Positions 53,398-62,153 of a stretch of 64,000 nucleotides of DNA are shown piece by piece. Each line of letters begins with the position of its first letter. The first letter of the stretch is position 1. A model generated the notes under the pieces. It made no database searches, had not been told where the DNA came from, and saw only the letters and a list, made by a program, of their open reading frames with translations. The translations under genes were made by a program, and so were the position numbers. The stretch lies in assembly GCF_002287375.1 (NCBI RefSeq), contig NZ_NPOA01000002.1:248001-312000 (forward strand). Direction: 5' to 3'. This DNA comes from Virgibacillus profundi (GTDB taxonomy: Bacteria > Bacillota > Bacilli > Bacillales > Amphibacillaceae).

Positions 53398-54350
53398 AAT
53401 ATGTTCCATGGAAGCTGGATAGATTAGATGATTTAATAAACCTCTGGAATAAAGAATTAAGCGAAGAATTCCCGATGCGGAAGGAATTATTTGTTCAAAA
53501 CAGTTTTAGGGATATCAATGTTTTTGAAGAGGGTTCACTGATTGCAGTAGATGAAGAAGATCAGGTAATTGGTTTTATTGTAGCCAAAAAGTGGAATGAC
53601 GAACTTGATGTTGGCATTAGCAAAAAAACTGGTTGGATCCAAGCTTTGCTAGTTGATCATAACCACCGCCATCAGGGAATTGGCGAAAAATTACTAAATC
53701 ATGCTGAGTCAAAGTTGAAAGAGAGAGGTACTAACCATATCTGGCTCGGCAGAGATACCTGGCACTATTTCCCAGGGGTGCCTGCAGAATATAAAAATAC
53801 TGGAGACTGGTTTGAAAGAAGGGGCTATCAGTATAATGGAGAAGATTTTGATTTAGATCACCATTACAAAGCTTCTAATAGAATAGAATCAATTCCTGAA
53901 AAAGAAGGTGTTGAAGTATCATTACTAAAAGTAGAGGAAAAAGATCCACTTCTTTCATTCCTGCACCATTCCTTTCCTGGAAGATGGGAATATGAGGCCA
54001 TTCAATACTTTCAAAAAGGCGGTACCGGCAGAGAGTTTGTTGTTCTTAAAAAGCAGGATAAAATTATCGGGTTTTGCAGGATTAATGACTCCAAATCACC
54101 AGTAATTGCCCAAAATGTAAATTGGGATCCATTATATCAAGGTGAACTAGCTGGCATTGGTCCACTAGGGATTGCTTCAAGTGAACGTAAACATGGGTAT
54201 GGATTATTTATTGTAGAGGCAGCTGTAGCCTTTTTAAGGCAACGTCGAATTCACTCGATATTAATTGATTGGACTGGATTGGTGTCATTTTATAATAAGC
54301 TGGGATTTGAAGTTTGCAAAAGTTATTATTCTTATCAAAAGTATTTATAA
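53394..54350 (+). CDS. Double-domain GNAT acetyltransferase 2
   Basis: 318 aa, two GNAT domains. The first has the acetyl-CoA loop DHNHRHQGIGEKLLNH. The second has GPLGIASSERKHGYGLFIVE. Same architecture as the protein at 50504, though quite diverged. Starts inside the stop of the kinase gene. Two such proteins in one murein-sugar cluster suggest acetylation of pathway intermediates; unproven. Confidence 0.86.
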   Translation: MKYVPWKLDRLDDLINLWNKELSEEFPMRKELFVQNSFRDINVFEEGSLIAVDEEDQVIGFIVAKKWNDELDVGISKKTGWIQALLVDHNHRHQGIGEKLLNHAESKLKERGTNHIWLGRDTWHYFPGVPAEYKNTGDWFERRGYQYNGEDFDLDHHYKASNRIESIPEKEGVEVSLLKVEEKDPLLSFLHHSFPGRWEYEAIQYFQKGGTGREFVVLKKQDKIIGFCRINDSKSPVIAQNVNWDPLYQGELAGIGPLGIASSERKHGYGLFIVEAAVAFLRQRRIHSILIDWTGLVSFYNKLGFEVCKSYYSYQKYL

Positions 54351-54371
54351 TAATGAGGACGGCGATTAGTA

Positions 54372-55421
54372 ATGCAAGAAAAAGTGCTTCATTTTCTCCA
54401 AGAGGAAATTGAAATGAACCATATCCCGGGGGCTGTTATTAGCGCATCCTATAAAGGGGAAGTTATATTGCAAGAGGCAGTTGGAAATAGAATTGTATAT
54501 CCGGCAAAATTACCTATGAAATTAAATAACGTATTCGATCTTGCTTCCTTAACAAAAGTAGTTGTTACACTTCCTGCTATACTCCAATTAATTGATAACG
54601 GAGAGATTAGGCTTGATGATCCTGTTGCTTACTTTCTTCCAGAGTTCGCTCAGAATGGGAAGGAGAACATAAGGCTCAGACATTTATTGACACATACATC
54701 AGGATTGCCATCACACAAGCAATATTACCTTGAGGATTTAACAACTGAAGAAGTCATTCAAAGAATATATTCAGAGGAGCTGTCAGCTTCAACTGGCAGT
54801 AATGTGATTTATAGTGATCTTGGTTTAATGATGCTTTATAAAGTAATAGAAATAATCACGGAAGAGAAATTTGATCATTTTGTTCATAACGAAATCTTGG
54901 CACCACTTGAGATGTTCGATACTGGATTTAATCCAACTTTTGAAAAGAATAGGTATGCAGCAACAGAGTATAGTAACAAATTAAAGGTCTATAAACAAGG
55001 AATTGTCCATGATGAAAATACTGAAACAATGGGTGGAATCAGTGGACATGCTGGTCTTTTCTCTACGATTCATGATTTACAAAACTTTACAACTATGATA
55101 GAAAATAATGGAGTTTTCAAAGGGAAAAGGATATTATCACAGGCTGTACTGGAATTATCAAGAAAAAACTACAGTCCGTTTGATAGCGAGTTTCGAGGAT
55201 TAGGCTGGATTTTAAAAAGTCCTGTCTTGTCTTCCTGCGGTGATTTATTTTCAGAAGTATCTTATGGTCATACAGGATTTACAGGTACAAGTATATGGTT
55301 TGATCCTACGATTGATCTTCATGTGATTCTTTTAACCAACCGTGTGCATTTTGGGAGAGAACCACATATTTTAAGACTAAGGCCAAGATTGCATAATATG
55401 ATACGAGCTTATTTTTCATAG
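54372..55421 (+). CDS. Serine hydrolase, class C beta-lactamase family (AmiE/YbbE-like)
   Basis: 349 aa. SxxK at S59-L-T-K62 (DLASLTK), second motif YSD in NVIYSDLGLMML, and third motif HTG in YGHTGFTGT. B. subtilis YbbE (AmiE) of the same family is a MurNAc-L-Ala amidase in the muropeptide recovery operon. There it is exported; here no signal peptide is seen, so it should remove peptide stems in the cytoplasm. It could alternatively be a D-amino acid esterase or peptidase. Confidence 0.86.
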   Translation: MQEKVLHFLQEEIEMNHIPGAVISASYKGEVILQEAVGNRIVYPAKLPMKLNNVFDLASLTKVVVTLPAILQLIDNGEIRLDDPVAYFLPEFAQNGKENIRLRHLLTHTSGLPSHKQYYLEDLTTEEVIQRIYSEELSASTGSNVIYSDLGLMMLYKVIEIITEEKFDHFVHNEILAPLEMFDTGFNPTFEKNRYAATEYSNKLKVYKQGIVHDENTETMGGISGHAGLFSTIHDLQNFTTMIENNGVFKGKRILSQAVLELSRKNYSPFDSEFRGLGWILKSPVLSSCGDLFSEVSYGHTGFTGTSIWFDPTIDLHVILLTNRVHFGREPHILRLRPRLHNMIRAYFS

Positions 55422-55445
55422 TTTCATATAGAAAGGAAAATGATC

Positions 55446-56627
55446 ATGACCAGGACCAGTAAAACTGTTAACTATGTTGTTGGCCTCATGTCAGGGACTT
55501 CGTTAGATGGTATTGATGCAGGATTAGTAGAAATTAAAGCTGATACAAATGATGACATCGATATTAAACTAATCCATTTTCAATCACAGTCTTTTTCTAG
55601 TGAAATAAAAGAGAAAATATTAAATCTTTGTATTGCTGATGAAGCTAGGATAGAAGACATATCAGCAATGAATATGTTACTAGGAGAATTATTTGCTGAA
55701 GCCGCCGAAAAAGTGATAGAAGAGGCGGGATTATCTCCATCTGATATTCTCTTAATTAGCTCACATGGGCAAACAATATACCATCAGCCCAATCCAATTC
55801 CAATAGATAAACGGAAAATAACCTCTACTTTACAAATAGGAGATATTAGTGTTATTGCTGAAAGAACAGGGATTACAACAATTGGGGATTTCAGGACACG
55901 GGATATGGCAGCTGGCGGGCAAGGTGCCCCATTAGTTCCATATGCTGATTATATGCTGTTTAGAAGTAAGGAATTTGGCAGAGTGCTTGTTAATATAGGT
56001 GGTATTTCGAATATAACGGTTCTCCCAAAGAACTGTACAGAGAAAGAAGTAATTGCCTATGATACTGGCCCAGGCAATATGCTTATTGACGCTTTTACAA
56101 ATTGGGCTACAAATGGAGAACAACCATATGATAAAAATGGATTATTAGCTGCAAAAGGGAAAAGTAGTAATAATTGGTTGGAAAAGCTTTTACAGCATAA
56201 TTACTTTAAACTTCCATCACCAAAGAGTACTGGTAGAGAATTGTTTGGTATCCAGTATGCTGAAGTTCTATGGGATGAAGCTCAACGACTAGCTATCGAT
56301 AATCATGATAGACTTGCAACAGTTACTGAATTAACTGCTAAGAGTCTTACAATGGAGATTAATAATTATATTGAATCAGGTATTGTAAAAGAAGTTTTAG
56401 TAAGTGGTGGCGGGCGTTACAATGGAACTTTAATGAAAAGTATCTGTTCTCATCTTCCGAAAGATGTACAATTAATGGGCACAGAAGAATATGGTATGTC
56501 TGCAGAAGCAAAGGAAGCAATAACTTTTGCATTACTTGGCTACCAATGCTATAACAAAAAAACAAATAATTTCCCCTCTGCAACAGGAGCAAATCATGAT
56601 GTTATTATGGGAAAAATAGCATGGTGA
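55446..56627 (+). CDS. anmK: Anhydro-N-acetylmuramic acid kinase
   Basis: 393 aa from ATG 55446 (9 bp after AAAGGAAA; ATG 55440 is also possible but too close to that site). Hallmarks GLMSGTSLDGIDAGLVEI, SSHGQTIYHQPN, GDFRTRDMAAGGQGAPLVPY and VSGGGRYNGTLM. It phosphorylates and opens anhydroMurNAc to MurNAc-6-P, feeding MurQ. Length canonical (about 370-395). Last gene before a terminator. Confidence 0.96.
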   Translation: MTRTSKTVNYVVGLMSGTSLDGIDAGLVEIKADTNDDIDIKLIHFQSQSFSSEIKEKILNLCIADEARIEDISAMNMLLGELFAEAAEKVIEEAGLSPSDILLISSHGQTIYHQPNPIPIDKRKITSTLQIGDISVIAERTGITTIGDFRTRDMAAGGQGAPLVPYADYMLFRSKEFGRVLVNIGGISNITVLPKNCTEKEVIAYDTGPGNMLIDAFTNWATNGEQPYDKNGLLAAKGKSSNNWLEKLLQHNYFKLPSPKSTGRELFGIQYAEVLWDEAQRLAIDNHDRLATVTELTAKSLTMEINNYIESGIVKEVLVSGGGRYNGTLMKSICSHLPKDVQLMGTEEYGMSAEAKEAITFALLGYQCYNKKTNNFPSATGANHDVIMGKIAW

Positions 56628-56651
56628 ATACAAATATAATGTCGATACAAG

Positions 56652-56685
56652 AAGTGCTGACCGATAATGGTTGGCGCTTTTTTTT
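56652..56685 (+). terminator. Terminator after anmK
   Basis: AAGTGCTGACC pairs with GGTTGGCGCTT (G-T pairs included), GATAAT loop, eight T. It divides the mur enzymes from the ABC importer operon. Confidence 0.8.
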
Positions 56686-56812
56686 GGATTTTTATGTAAC
56701 GAATTGTTCATTCCCCAGAACATAATGAAGTTTTTAAGACTAAAATTATCTGTTTGTCTCATTAACTTCAAATACATAACATATAATTTTAAAAAAGGAA
56801 GGGGGAAAAAGA

Positions 56813-58165
56813 TTGAATAAATTTCTAAAATATAATGTTTTATTATTACTGATTACGTTAATTATGTTATCACTTATGGTTGCTTGTTCATCTGGTAATG
56901 AAAAAGGAGAAGATGGCACGGAAAAGTCAGATGACTCAACAGCAGAAGGCGGAGAAGGAGAAATTTCAGGGGAGCTTGAAATTCAATACTTTGTTGGTGG
57001 ATATGGAGATTCCTGGTGGAAGGAAGTTATTGCAGACTTCCAGGAAGAATATCCGGATGTAAGCATTGTTGAACATGCTGGACCGAATATTAATGAAGAA
57101 ATGCGTTCCCGTTGGGTATCAAATGATCCACCTGATGTTGTATACATTGATGGTGCAGGTTCGAGTGAAACACAAATGGTTGAAGACGGACAACTAATGA
57201 ATTTGACAGAATGGCTTCAGGAAATGGAGCTTGAGAATGGCGACAAACTAGCTGATAGTTTTATCGTAGAACCAGCAACATACGATGGCGAAATTTATAG
57301 TCTCCCATTAGTTTTTGATACATGGGGCACATGGTATGACAAAGCTTTATTTGAAGAAAAAGGTTATGAAGTTCCAACTGACTTTGATAGCTTTATGAGC
57401 TCTATGGAAGAAATAAAAGAGGGAGAGGATATTGATCCATTGGTAACATCTGGACAACACCCTTATTACTTCCTTCGTGGAATGCTTTATCCTGCATTTG
57501 GTGCAGCTGGTGGAGATGAGTTGTTAGCTGATTTGATTCAGGGTAAAGAAGGTGCATGGACTCAAGATGTTGTTCTGGACACAATGAAAAAAGTAGAAAC
57601 AATGGCAGCAGAGGGCATGTTTGATTCTGGTTTAGGTGCATTAAACCATACCCAATCACAAATGAACTTCTTGCTTCATGAAAATGTATTTGTACCTGTA
57701 GGTTTCTGGCTGCCAAATGAGATGGCGAATGATATTCCTGAGGGATTTGAATTTGGCTTTATCCCATCACCAATGCAGGATGCCGGTGACCCATATGCGG
57801 TAGTTCCGGATTTGCGTCCATTAGCAATTGCTGAAAATGCAGAGAATCCCGAAGCTGCAAAAGCCTTTGTAGAATTTGCATTTACCAGAGACTATGCAAT
57901 GTCATTCTCCGAACATACCGGTGCAATTATGAACCTGACTGGTGTTGATCTATCTCAAAGTGATGATGTCCCTAGTTATTTAACTGAAGCGAATGCAATG
58001 ATTAATGATCCAGAGCAAGTACAAATTTATCACAAGCCACATCCAATGAGTGCAGATTTGGAAACACCTATTGGTAATGCATTAATGTCCTTAATGCTTG
58101 GCAATATGACTGCAGAAGAGTTTGTGGAAGAGGCAGAAAAAGCTGCGGCAGAATATCGTAGTTAG
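56813..58165 (+). CDS. CUT1 sugar ABC transporter binding lipoprotein
   Basis: 450 aa, TTG start after GAAGGGGGA. Lipoprotein signal to C25 (LMVACSSGN), acidic linker, then a family 1 binding protein (LEIQYFVGGYGDSWWKEVI, SLPLVFDTWGTWYDKALFEEKG). It differs clearly from the binding proteins at 44225 and 46637. Together with the two permeases that follow it forms an importer for an amino sugar, disaccharide or muropeptide; the ligand is inferred from the adjoining mur genes. Confidence 0.9.
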   Translation: MNKFLKYNVLLLLITLIMLSLMVACSSGNEKGEDGTEKSDDSTAEGGEGEISGELEIQYFVGGYGDSWWKEVIADFQEEYPDVSIVEHAGPNINEEMRSRWVSNDPPDVVYIDGAGSSETQMVEDGQLMNLTEWLQEMELENGDKLADSFIVEPATYDGEIYSLPLVFDTWGTWYDKALFEEKGYEVPTDFDSFMSSMEEIKEGEDIDPLVTSGQHPYYFLRGMLYPAFGAAGGDELLADLIQGKEGAWTQDVVLDTMKKVETMAAEGMFDSGLGALNHTQSQMNFLLHENVFVPVGFWLPNEMANDIPEGFEFGFIPSPMQDAGDPYAVVPDLRPLAIAENAENPEAAKAFVEFAFTRDYAMSFSEHTGAIMNLTGVDLSQSDDVPSYLTEANAMINDPEQVQIYHKPHPMSADLETPIGNALMSLMLGNMTAEEFVEEAEKAAAEYRS

Positions 58166-58178
58166 TTGAATGAAGCAG

Positions 58179-58214
58179 GTATGGAATATAGATATAACCC
58201 TCTAAATTCCATAC
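58179..58214 (+). terminator. Intercistronic hairpin between binding protein and permease
   Basis: GTATGGAAT/ATTCCATAC stem with 18-nt loop, T-rich tail TGTTATTTCTTTTT. Partial terminator. Confidence 0.6.
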
Positions 58215-58244
58215 TGTTATTTCTTTTTAGAAAAGAGTGATTGG

Positions 58245-59138
58245 ATGGTACAGTCTAAAAAACAAAAATATATGTTTTTGGCCTTTTGTTTAATTCCTAC
58301 CTTTATTATGTTTGCTATTTTTACACTTTATCCTTTGTTTAGTGGTTTGTACTATTCCTTTTTTGACTGGTCAGGATCGGCACAGAATAAGGAGTTTATT
58401 GGAATTGACAATTATATAAAATTAATAAAAGATGCGATTATCCCCAATACGATTATCCACGATTACTTCCTGGTTGTTACAAAGGTTATCGGCATTATGA
58501 TTCTGGCAATGTTTTTTGCTGTTGCTTTAACACAATTAAAAATAAAAGAGGCACCATTTTACCGGATTGTGTTTTTCTTCCCGAATATTATGTCCGTTGT
58601 AGTAATTGGGATCCTATGGACATTTATCTATAATCCAAGCATGGGGCTTGTTAATTCTGGACTTGAGTTTCTCGGACTTGAGTCTTTGGCCAAACCATGG
58701 CTGGGGAGTGAAACATGGGCACTTCCAAGTTTGGTATTGCCATCTATCTGGGCTGGGATCGGTTTATTCATGTTAATGCTCATGGGGGGTATTGCGAATG
58801 TCTCGAAAAGTTATTATGAAGCGGCTGAAATTGATGGAGCAACAGAATGGCAGCAATTTTGGAAGGTGACCTTGCCACTCGTATGGCCACAAATAAAAAT
58901 CTCCATTCTTTATATTGTTATTACGACATTAAACGGCTCTTTTATTATTGTACAGGTTATGACAGGTGGTGGGCCAAATAACTCCACACATGTTATGGGT
59001 TCCTACCTTTATCAGCAGGCATTTGTACAATATAACTTTGGATATGGAGCAACAATCGGTGTAATGATTTTAATTCTGTCATTAATCACTGTATTAATTT
59101 TACAATTCTTTATGCGAAGAGATAAAGTCGAATACTAG
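58245..59138 (+). CDS. Sugar ABC permease (MalF/UgpA type)
   Basis: 297 aa, six helices. The EAA loop is YEAAEIDGATEWQQFWKVTLPLV and the segment LVMTGGGPNNSTH-like QVMTGGGPNNST is typical of CUT1 permeases. AAAAGAGTG precedes the ATG. Pairs with the next gene, 25 bp downstream. Confidence 0.93.
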   Translation: MVQSKKQKYMFLAFCLIPTFIMFAIFTLYPLFSGLYYSFFDWSGSAQNKEFIGIDNYIKLIKDAIIPNTIIHDYFLVVTKVIGIMILAMFFAVALTQLKIKEAPFYRIVFFFPNIMSVVVIGILWTFIYNPSMGLVNSGLEFLGLESLAKPWLGSETWALPSLVLPSIWAGIGLFMLMLMGGIANVSKSYYEAAEIDGATEWQQFWKVTLPLVWPQIKISILYIVITTLNGSFIIVQVMTGGGPNNSTHVMGSYLYQQAFVQYNFGYGATIGVMILILSLITVLILQFFMRRDKVEY

Positions 59139-59163
59139 AATTTAAAGAAATGGAGGGATAGTA

Positions 59164-60006
59164 GTGAAACGAAGTGTTGGTCAGATTTTAGGCAAAACTG
59201 GAATACGAATTCCACTCATATTATGGACAATCGCCGTGTTATATCCAATATTTTGGATGTTCCTCGGTTCATTCAAATCAAATGCTGAAATATACAGAAA
59301 TCCCTGGGGCTTCCCAGAAACTTTTAATTGGCAAAACTTCGCCGATGCATGGACAAATTATAATATTGATACAAGTGTGTTTAATAGTTTAATAGTAACA
59401 GTAGTTGGAGCAGTGCTAACGCTGGTACTTGCTATCCCAACTGCATATGCGATTGAACGTTTGAATTTCAGGGGGAGCAAGTTTTTATTTACATTGTACG
59501 TTTCCGGCATGATGATTCCGATGGTGTTAGGTTGGATTCCACTTTTCTTTCTATTGATGGAATTTAATTTACTCGATAATATTTTTGGATTGGCTATTGT
59601 TTATGCAGTTAGTCAGCTTCCATTTACAATATTTGTGTTAACAAGCTTTATGAGTACCATTCCTAAATCACTAGAGGAATCAGCCGCAATTGATGGGCTC
59701 TCACCATATGGTGTGTTATGGAAAATCATCACACCACTGAGTATGTCCGGTATTATAACAGTAACAATTATGAATGCCATTCAGTTCTGGAATGAATATT
59801 TCATGGCTTTAATCTTTCTACAAACGGAGGAAAATTACACACTTGCCTTGGCAATTGACTATATCAGCAGTGAGGCACAGTATACAAATGCCTGGGGAAC
59901 GTTATTTGCAAGTCTTGTCATCGCAATAATTCCGGTTATTATTCTTTATGCGATTTTCCAACGGAGAATTGCAAAGGGAATGACGGAAGGGGCGATTAAG
60001 GGGTAG
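59164..60006 (+). CDS. Sugar ABC permease (MalG/UgpE type)
   Basis: 280 aa. GTG start after GGAGGGATA. EAA loop EESAAIDGLSPYGVLWKIITPL, C-terminal RRIAKGMTEGAIKG. Second permease of the importer; the operon ends at a strong terminator without an ATPase gene, so a shared MsmX-like ATPase is presumed. Confidence 0.94.
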   Translation: MKRSVGQILGKTGIRIPLILWTIAVLYPIFWMFLGSFKSNAEIYRNPWGFPETFNWQNFADAWTNYNIDTSVFNSLIVTVVGAVLTLVLAIPTAYAIERLNFRGSKFLFTLYVSGMMIPMVLGWIPLFFLLMEFNLLDNIFGLAIVYAVSQLPFTIFVLTSFMSTIPKSLEESAAIDGLSPYGVLWKIITPLSMSGIITVTIMNAIQFWNEYFMALIFLQTEENYTLALAIDYISSEAQYTNAWGTLFASLVIAIIPVIILYAIFQRRIAKGMTEGAIKG

Positions 60007-60007
60007 G

Positions 60008-60046
60008 AAAAAAGCAACAATCAGCTATTTGATTGTTGCTTTTTTA
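60008..60046 (+). terminator. Terminator of the sugar importer operon
   Basis: 16-bp perfect stem (60008-60023 with 60030-60045), GCTATT loop, six T within the arm. Confidence 0.9.
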
Positions 60047-60130
60047 TGCTAAATATGTGAAGATTTTTTCTGTTTTTCAAGTAGAATAAGTATAAGTGAA
60101 GAAAATCTTATAGATAAGGAGATTGTTAAT

Positions 60131-60438
60131 ATGTCCTCATTAAATAAATATGAAGCAAGCTTAAAAGAATTTTATATACTAAGAGGAGACTCTGATCAAT
60201 TGATGGGATAGTTCATATGACACCATCTCCGTCAACAATACATCAAAGAATTTCCGGTCGTTTACATGCGAAACTTTTTAACTTTTTGGAACGAAAGGAC
60301 TTTGAAGTATTTCATGCCCCATTTGATGTGGAATTAAGTAAGGGTGATTCCCCTTATCAAAATGGTAGGTCTGGATCGTCAATATTAAAAGTTCCATCTA
60401 CTATCTTCTTGGGTATCTATTCATTGGTAGAATCCTGA
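60131..60438 (+). pseudogene. Frameshifted Uma2 family remnant
   Basis: ATG 60131 opens a 26-codon frame (ending DSDQLMG, stop at 60209). One base removed there would continue as DGIVHMTPSPSTIHQRISGR, the Uma2 core, which is readable in the next frame from 60217. That frame keeps FHAPFDVELSKGDSPYQ and then degenerates before the catalytic PDxxxEILSP block, stopping at 60436. So the gene has a frameshift and has lost its active-site half. Compare the intact Uma2 at 34024. Confidence 0.75.
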
Positions 60439-61608
60439 TTAAATTCTGGAACAGCAATAGAAGCTGAATTCCATGGCCAATTGACCTCGCAGCAGGAGGA
60501 AGCTGTCCAAAGCCTGCTAAAATTTGAAAACGGAATATTATCAGCAACTACAGGGTTTGGAAAAACTGTTGCTGCAGCTTCGTTAATAACGAAACGAAAA
60601 GTAAATACCTTGATAATCGTTCATCGAAAGCAATTGATGGATCAGTGGAAGCAGCGCTTATCGTCATTTCTTAATCTGGATATAAATAAGATTGGACAAA
60701 TTGGTGGTGGGAAAAACACAGCAAAAGGGCTTATAGATATCGCTACGATTCAAAGTCTGAATTATAAAGGTGAAGTAAAAGATTCTATTTTAGAGTATGG
60801 ACAAATTATCGTAGACGAATGCCATCATATTTCAGCATTTAGTTTTGAAAATGTATTAAAACAGGCCCAAGCTACATATGTACATGGTCTAACTGCAACT
60901 CCGACAAGAAAAGATGGTTTACAACCAATAATGACAATGCAATGTGGCCCTATTCGATATAAAGTAAGTGCGAAACAACAGGCTAGGGTCAGGCCTTTTA
61001 AACATGTGTTAATACCTCGGAGGACATCTTTTAAAAGTAAGTCGAACAACAAAGGAAATATTCAAAGCCTTTATAAAGAAATGATAAAGGATAACCAACG
61101 AAATCAAATGATTTTCAATGATGTATTGAAGGAATTGGATAACGGAGCATCCCCGATTATATTGACCGAAAGACTTGAACATGTTAGAAAATTTGAGACT
61201 ATGTTTAAAGGTTTTGCCAAAAATATTATTATTCTTACAGGTGGAATGAGTAAAAGGGAAAGTCAAAATAAATTAAAACAATTAGAAGAAATCTCTGATC
61301 AAAAAGAAAGGTTAGTGATCGCAACTGGTAAGTATATTGGCGAAGGGTTTGATAATGCAGTATTGGATACATTATTTTTAGCTATGCCTATATCATGGAA
61401 GGGAACCTTGCAACAATATGTAGGTAGATTTCACCGTATTCATGACAATAAAAACATTGTAAAAGTATATGATTATGTTGATCACAGAGAAGAAATTTTC
61501 AATAATATGTTTGAGAAAAGAAAAAAAGGTTACAAGGCAATGGGGTATATAACAGAAGGAGCTGACACTATAGCAGGGATAAATACAGAACAAATGGAGC
61601 TATTTTGA
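60439..61608 (+). pseudogene. N-terminally truncated SF2 (DEAD/DEAH) helicase
   Basis: Open from 60439, with a TTG at 60481 as the only early start and no ribosome site. The preserved C-terminal part has motif I TTGFGKT, motif II VDECHH, motif III TATPT and motif VI QYVGRFHR. The frame joins the Uma2 remnant across one TGA. Upstream in-frame residues NSGTAIEAEFHGQLTSQQEE belong to the helicase, so the N-terminal part of a larger protein was deleted. The sequence resembles the helicase half of large bacterial primase-helicase proteins of TOTE-type conflict systems. It might still be translated from TTG. Confidence 0.7.
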
Positions 61609-61647
61609 ATAAGAATGTTAATTCGTAAATTACTATTATATTATCAA

Positions 61648-61690
61648 AAGTAACCGCCTCATGACCAGTGGATAAATCGGTTACTTCTTC
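61648..61690 (+). terminator. Terminator after the helicase fragment
   Basis: AAGTAACCG/CGGTTACTT stem with 21-nt loop, T-rich tail CTTCTATTTTG. Confidence 0.6.
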
Positions 61691-61696
61691 TATTTT

Positions 61697-61820
61697 GCAC
61701 TATTTTCAGTAGGTCAACCGTTCTTTATGCGGTTTGTAGTTGTTGCTACCAGGTGGTTCATAAGCCACTTGGTGCACCCCACGGCCCAAGTTGCGCAATA
61801 ATAGCTGAAAGTCGTGCCCT
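61697..61820. other. Structured intergenic segment, no gene
   Basis: More GC-rich than its surroundings. An inner stem CCAGGTGG/CCACTTGG lies within imperfect terminal arms (GCACTATTTTCAG against CTGAAAGTCGTGC). Could be a small non-autonomous repeat element or RNA structure. The rest of 61821-62042 shows nothing recognisable. Confidence 0.3.
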
Positions 61821-62042
61821 ACCCCAAACCACAAAACCCACACAACATCCCAATAACTTCCTCACAAACTTCAACCAGTCCACAATAAAATAACATATTC
61901 ACATTCCACCAATCATATGTCTAATTACATAATGAATTAATGGTAATTTCCCATTAAATGAAATTTTCTGCTAACTGTGTTATGATAAAAAAAATCATAG
62001 AATTTAGGGGTATATGTAAGAAAAAAATATAGGAGGGGTTTT

Positions 62043-62153
62043 ATGGAATATGCAATTACCGGCTGGACACTGTTTTGGTTCGCTGTACCCATGCCACTGC
62101 TTGTTGTATGGGCAATCATTACCTTTTTCACGGAAAGGGGGAATGAGGACTGA
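62043..62153 (+). CDS. Symporter small accessory protein (36 aa)
   Basis: One transmembrane helix: MEYAITGWTLFWFAVPMPLL then VVWAIITFF and a polar tail ending ERGNED. A strong AGGAGGGG site precedes the ATG, and its TGA overlaps the ATG of the sodium symporter (TGATG), so the two are translationally coupled. Short single-helix partners encoded directly before SSS-family symporters are a known theme. Function is presumably assembly or modulation of the carrier. Confidence 0.75.
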   Translation: MEYAITGWTLFWFAVPMPLLVVWAIITFFTERGNED

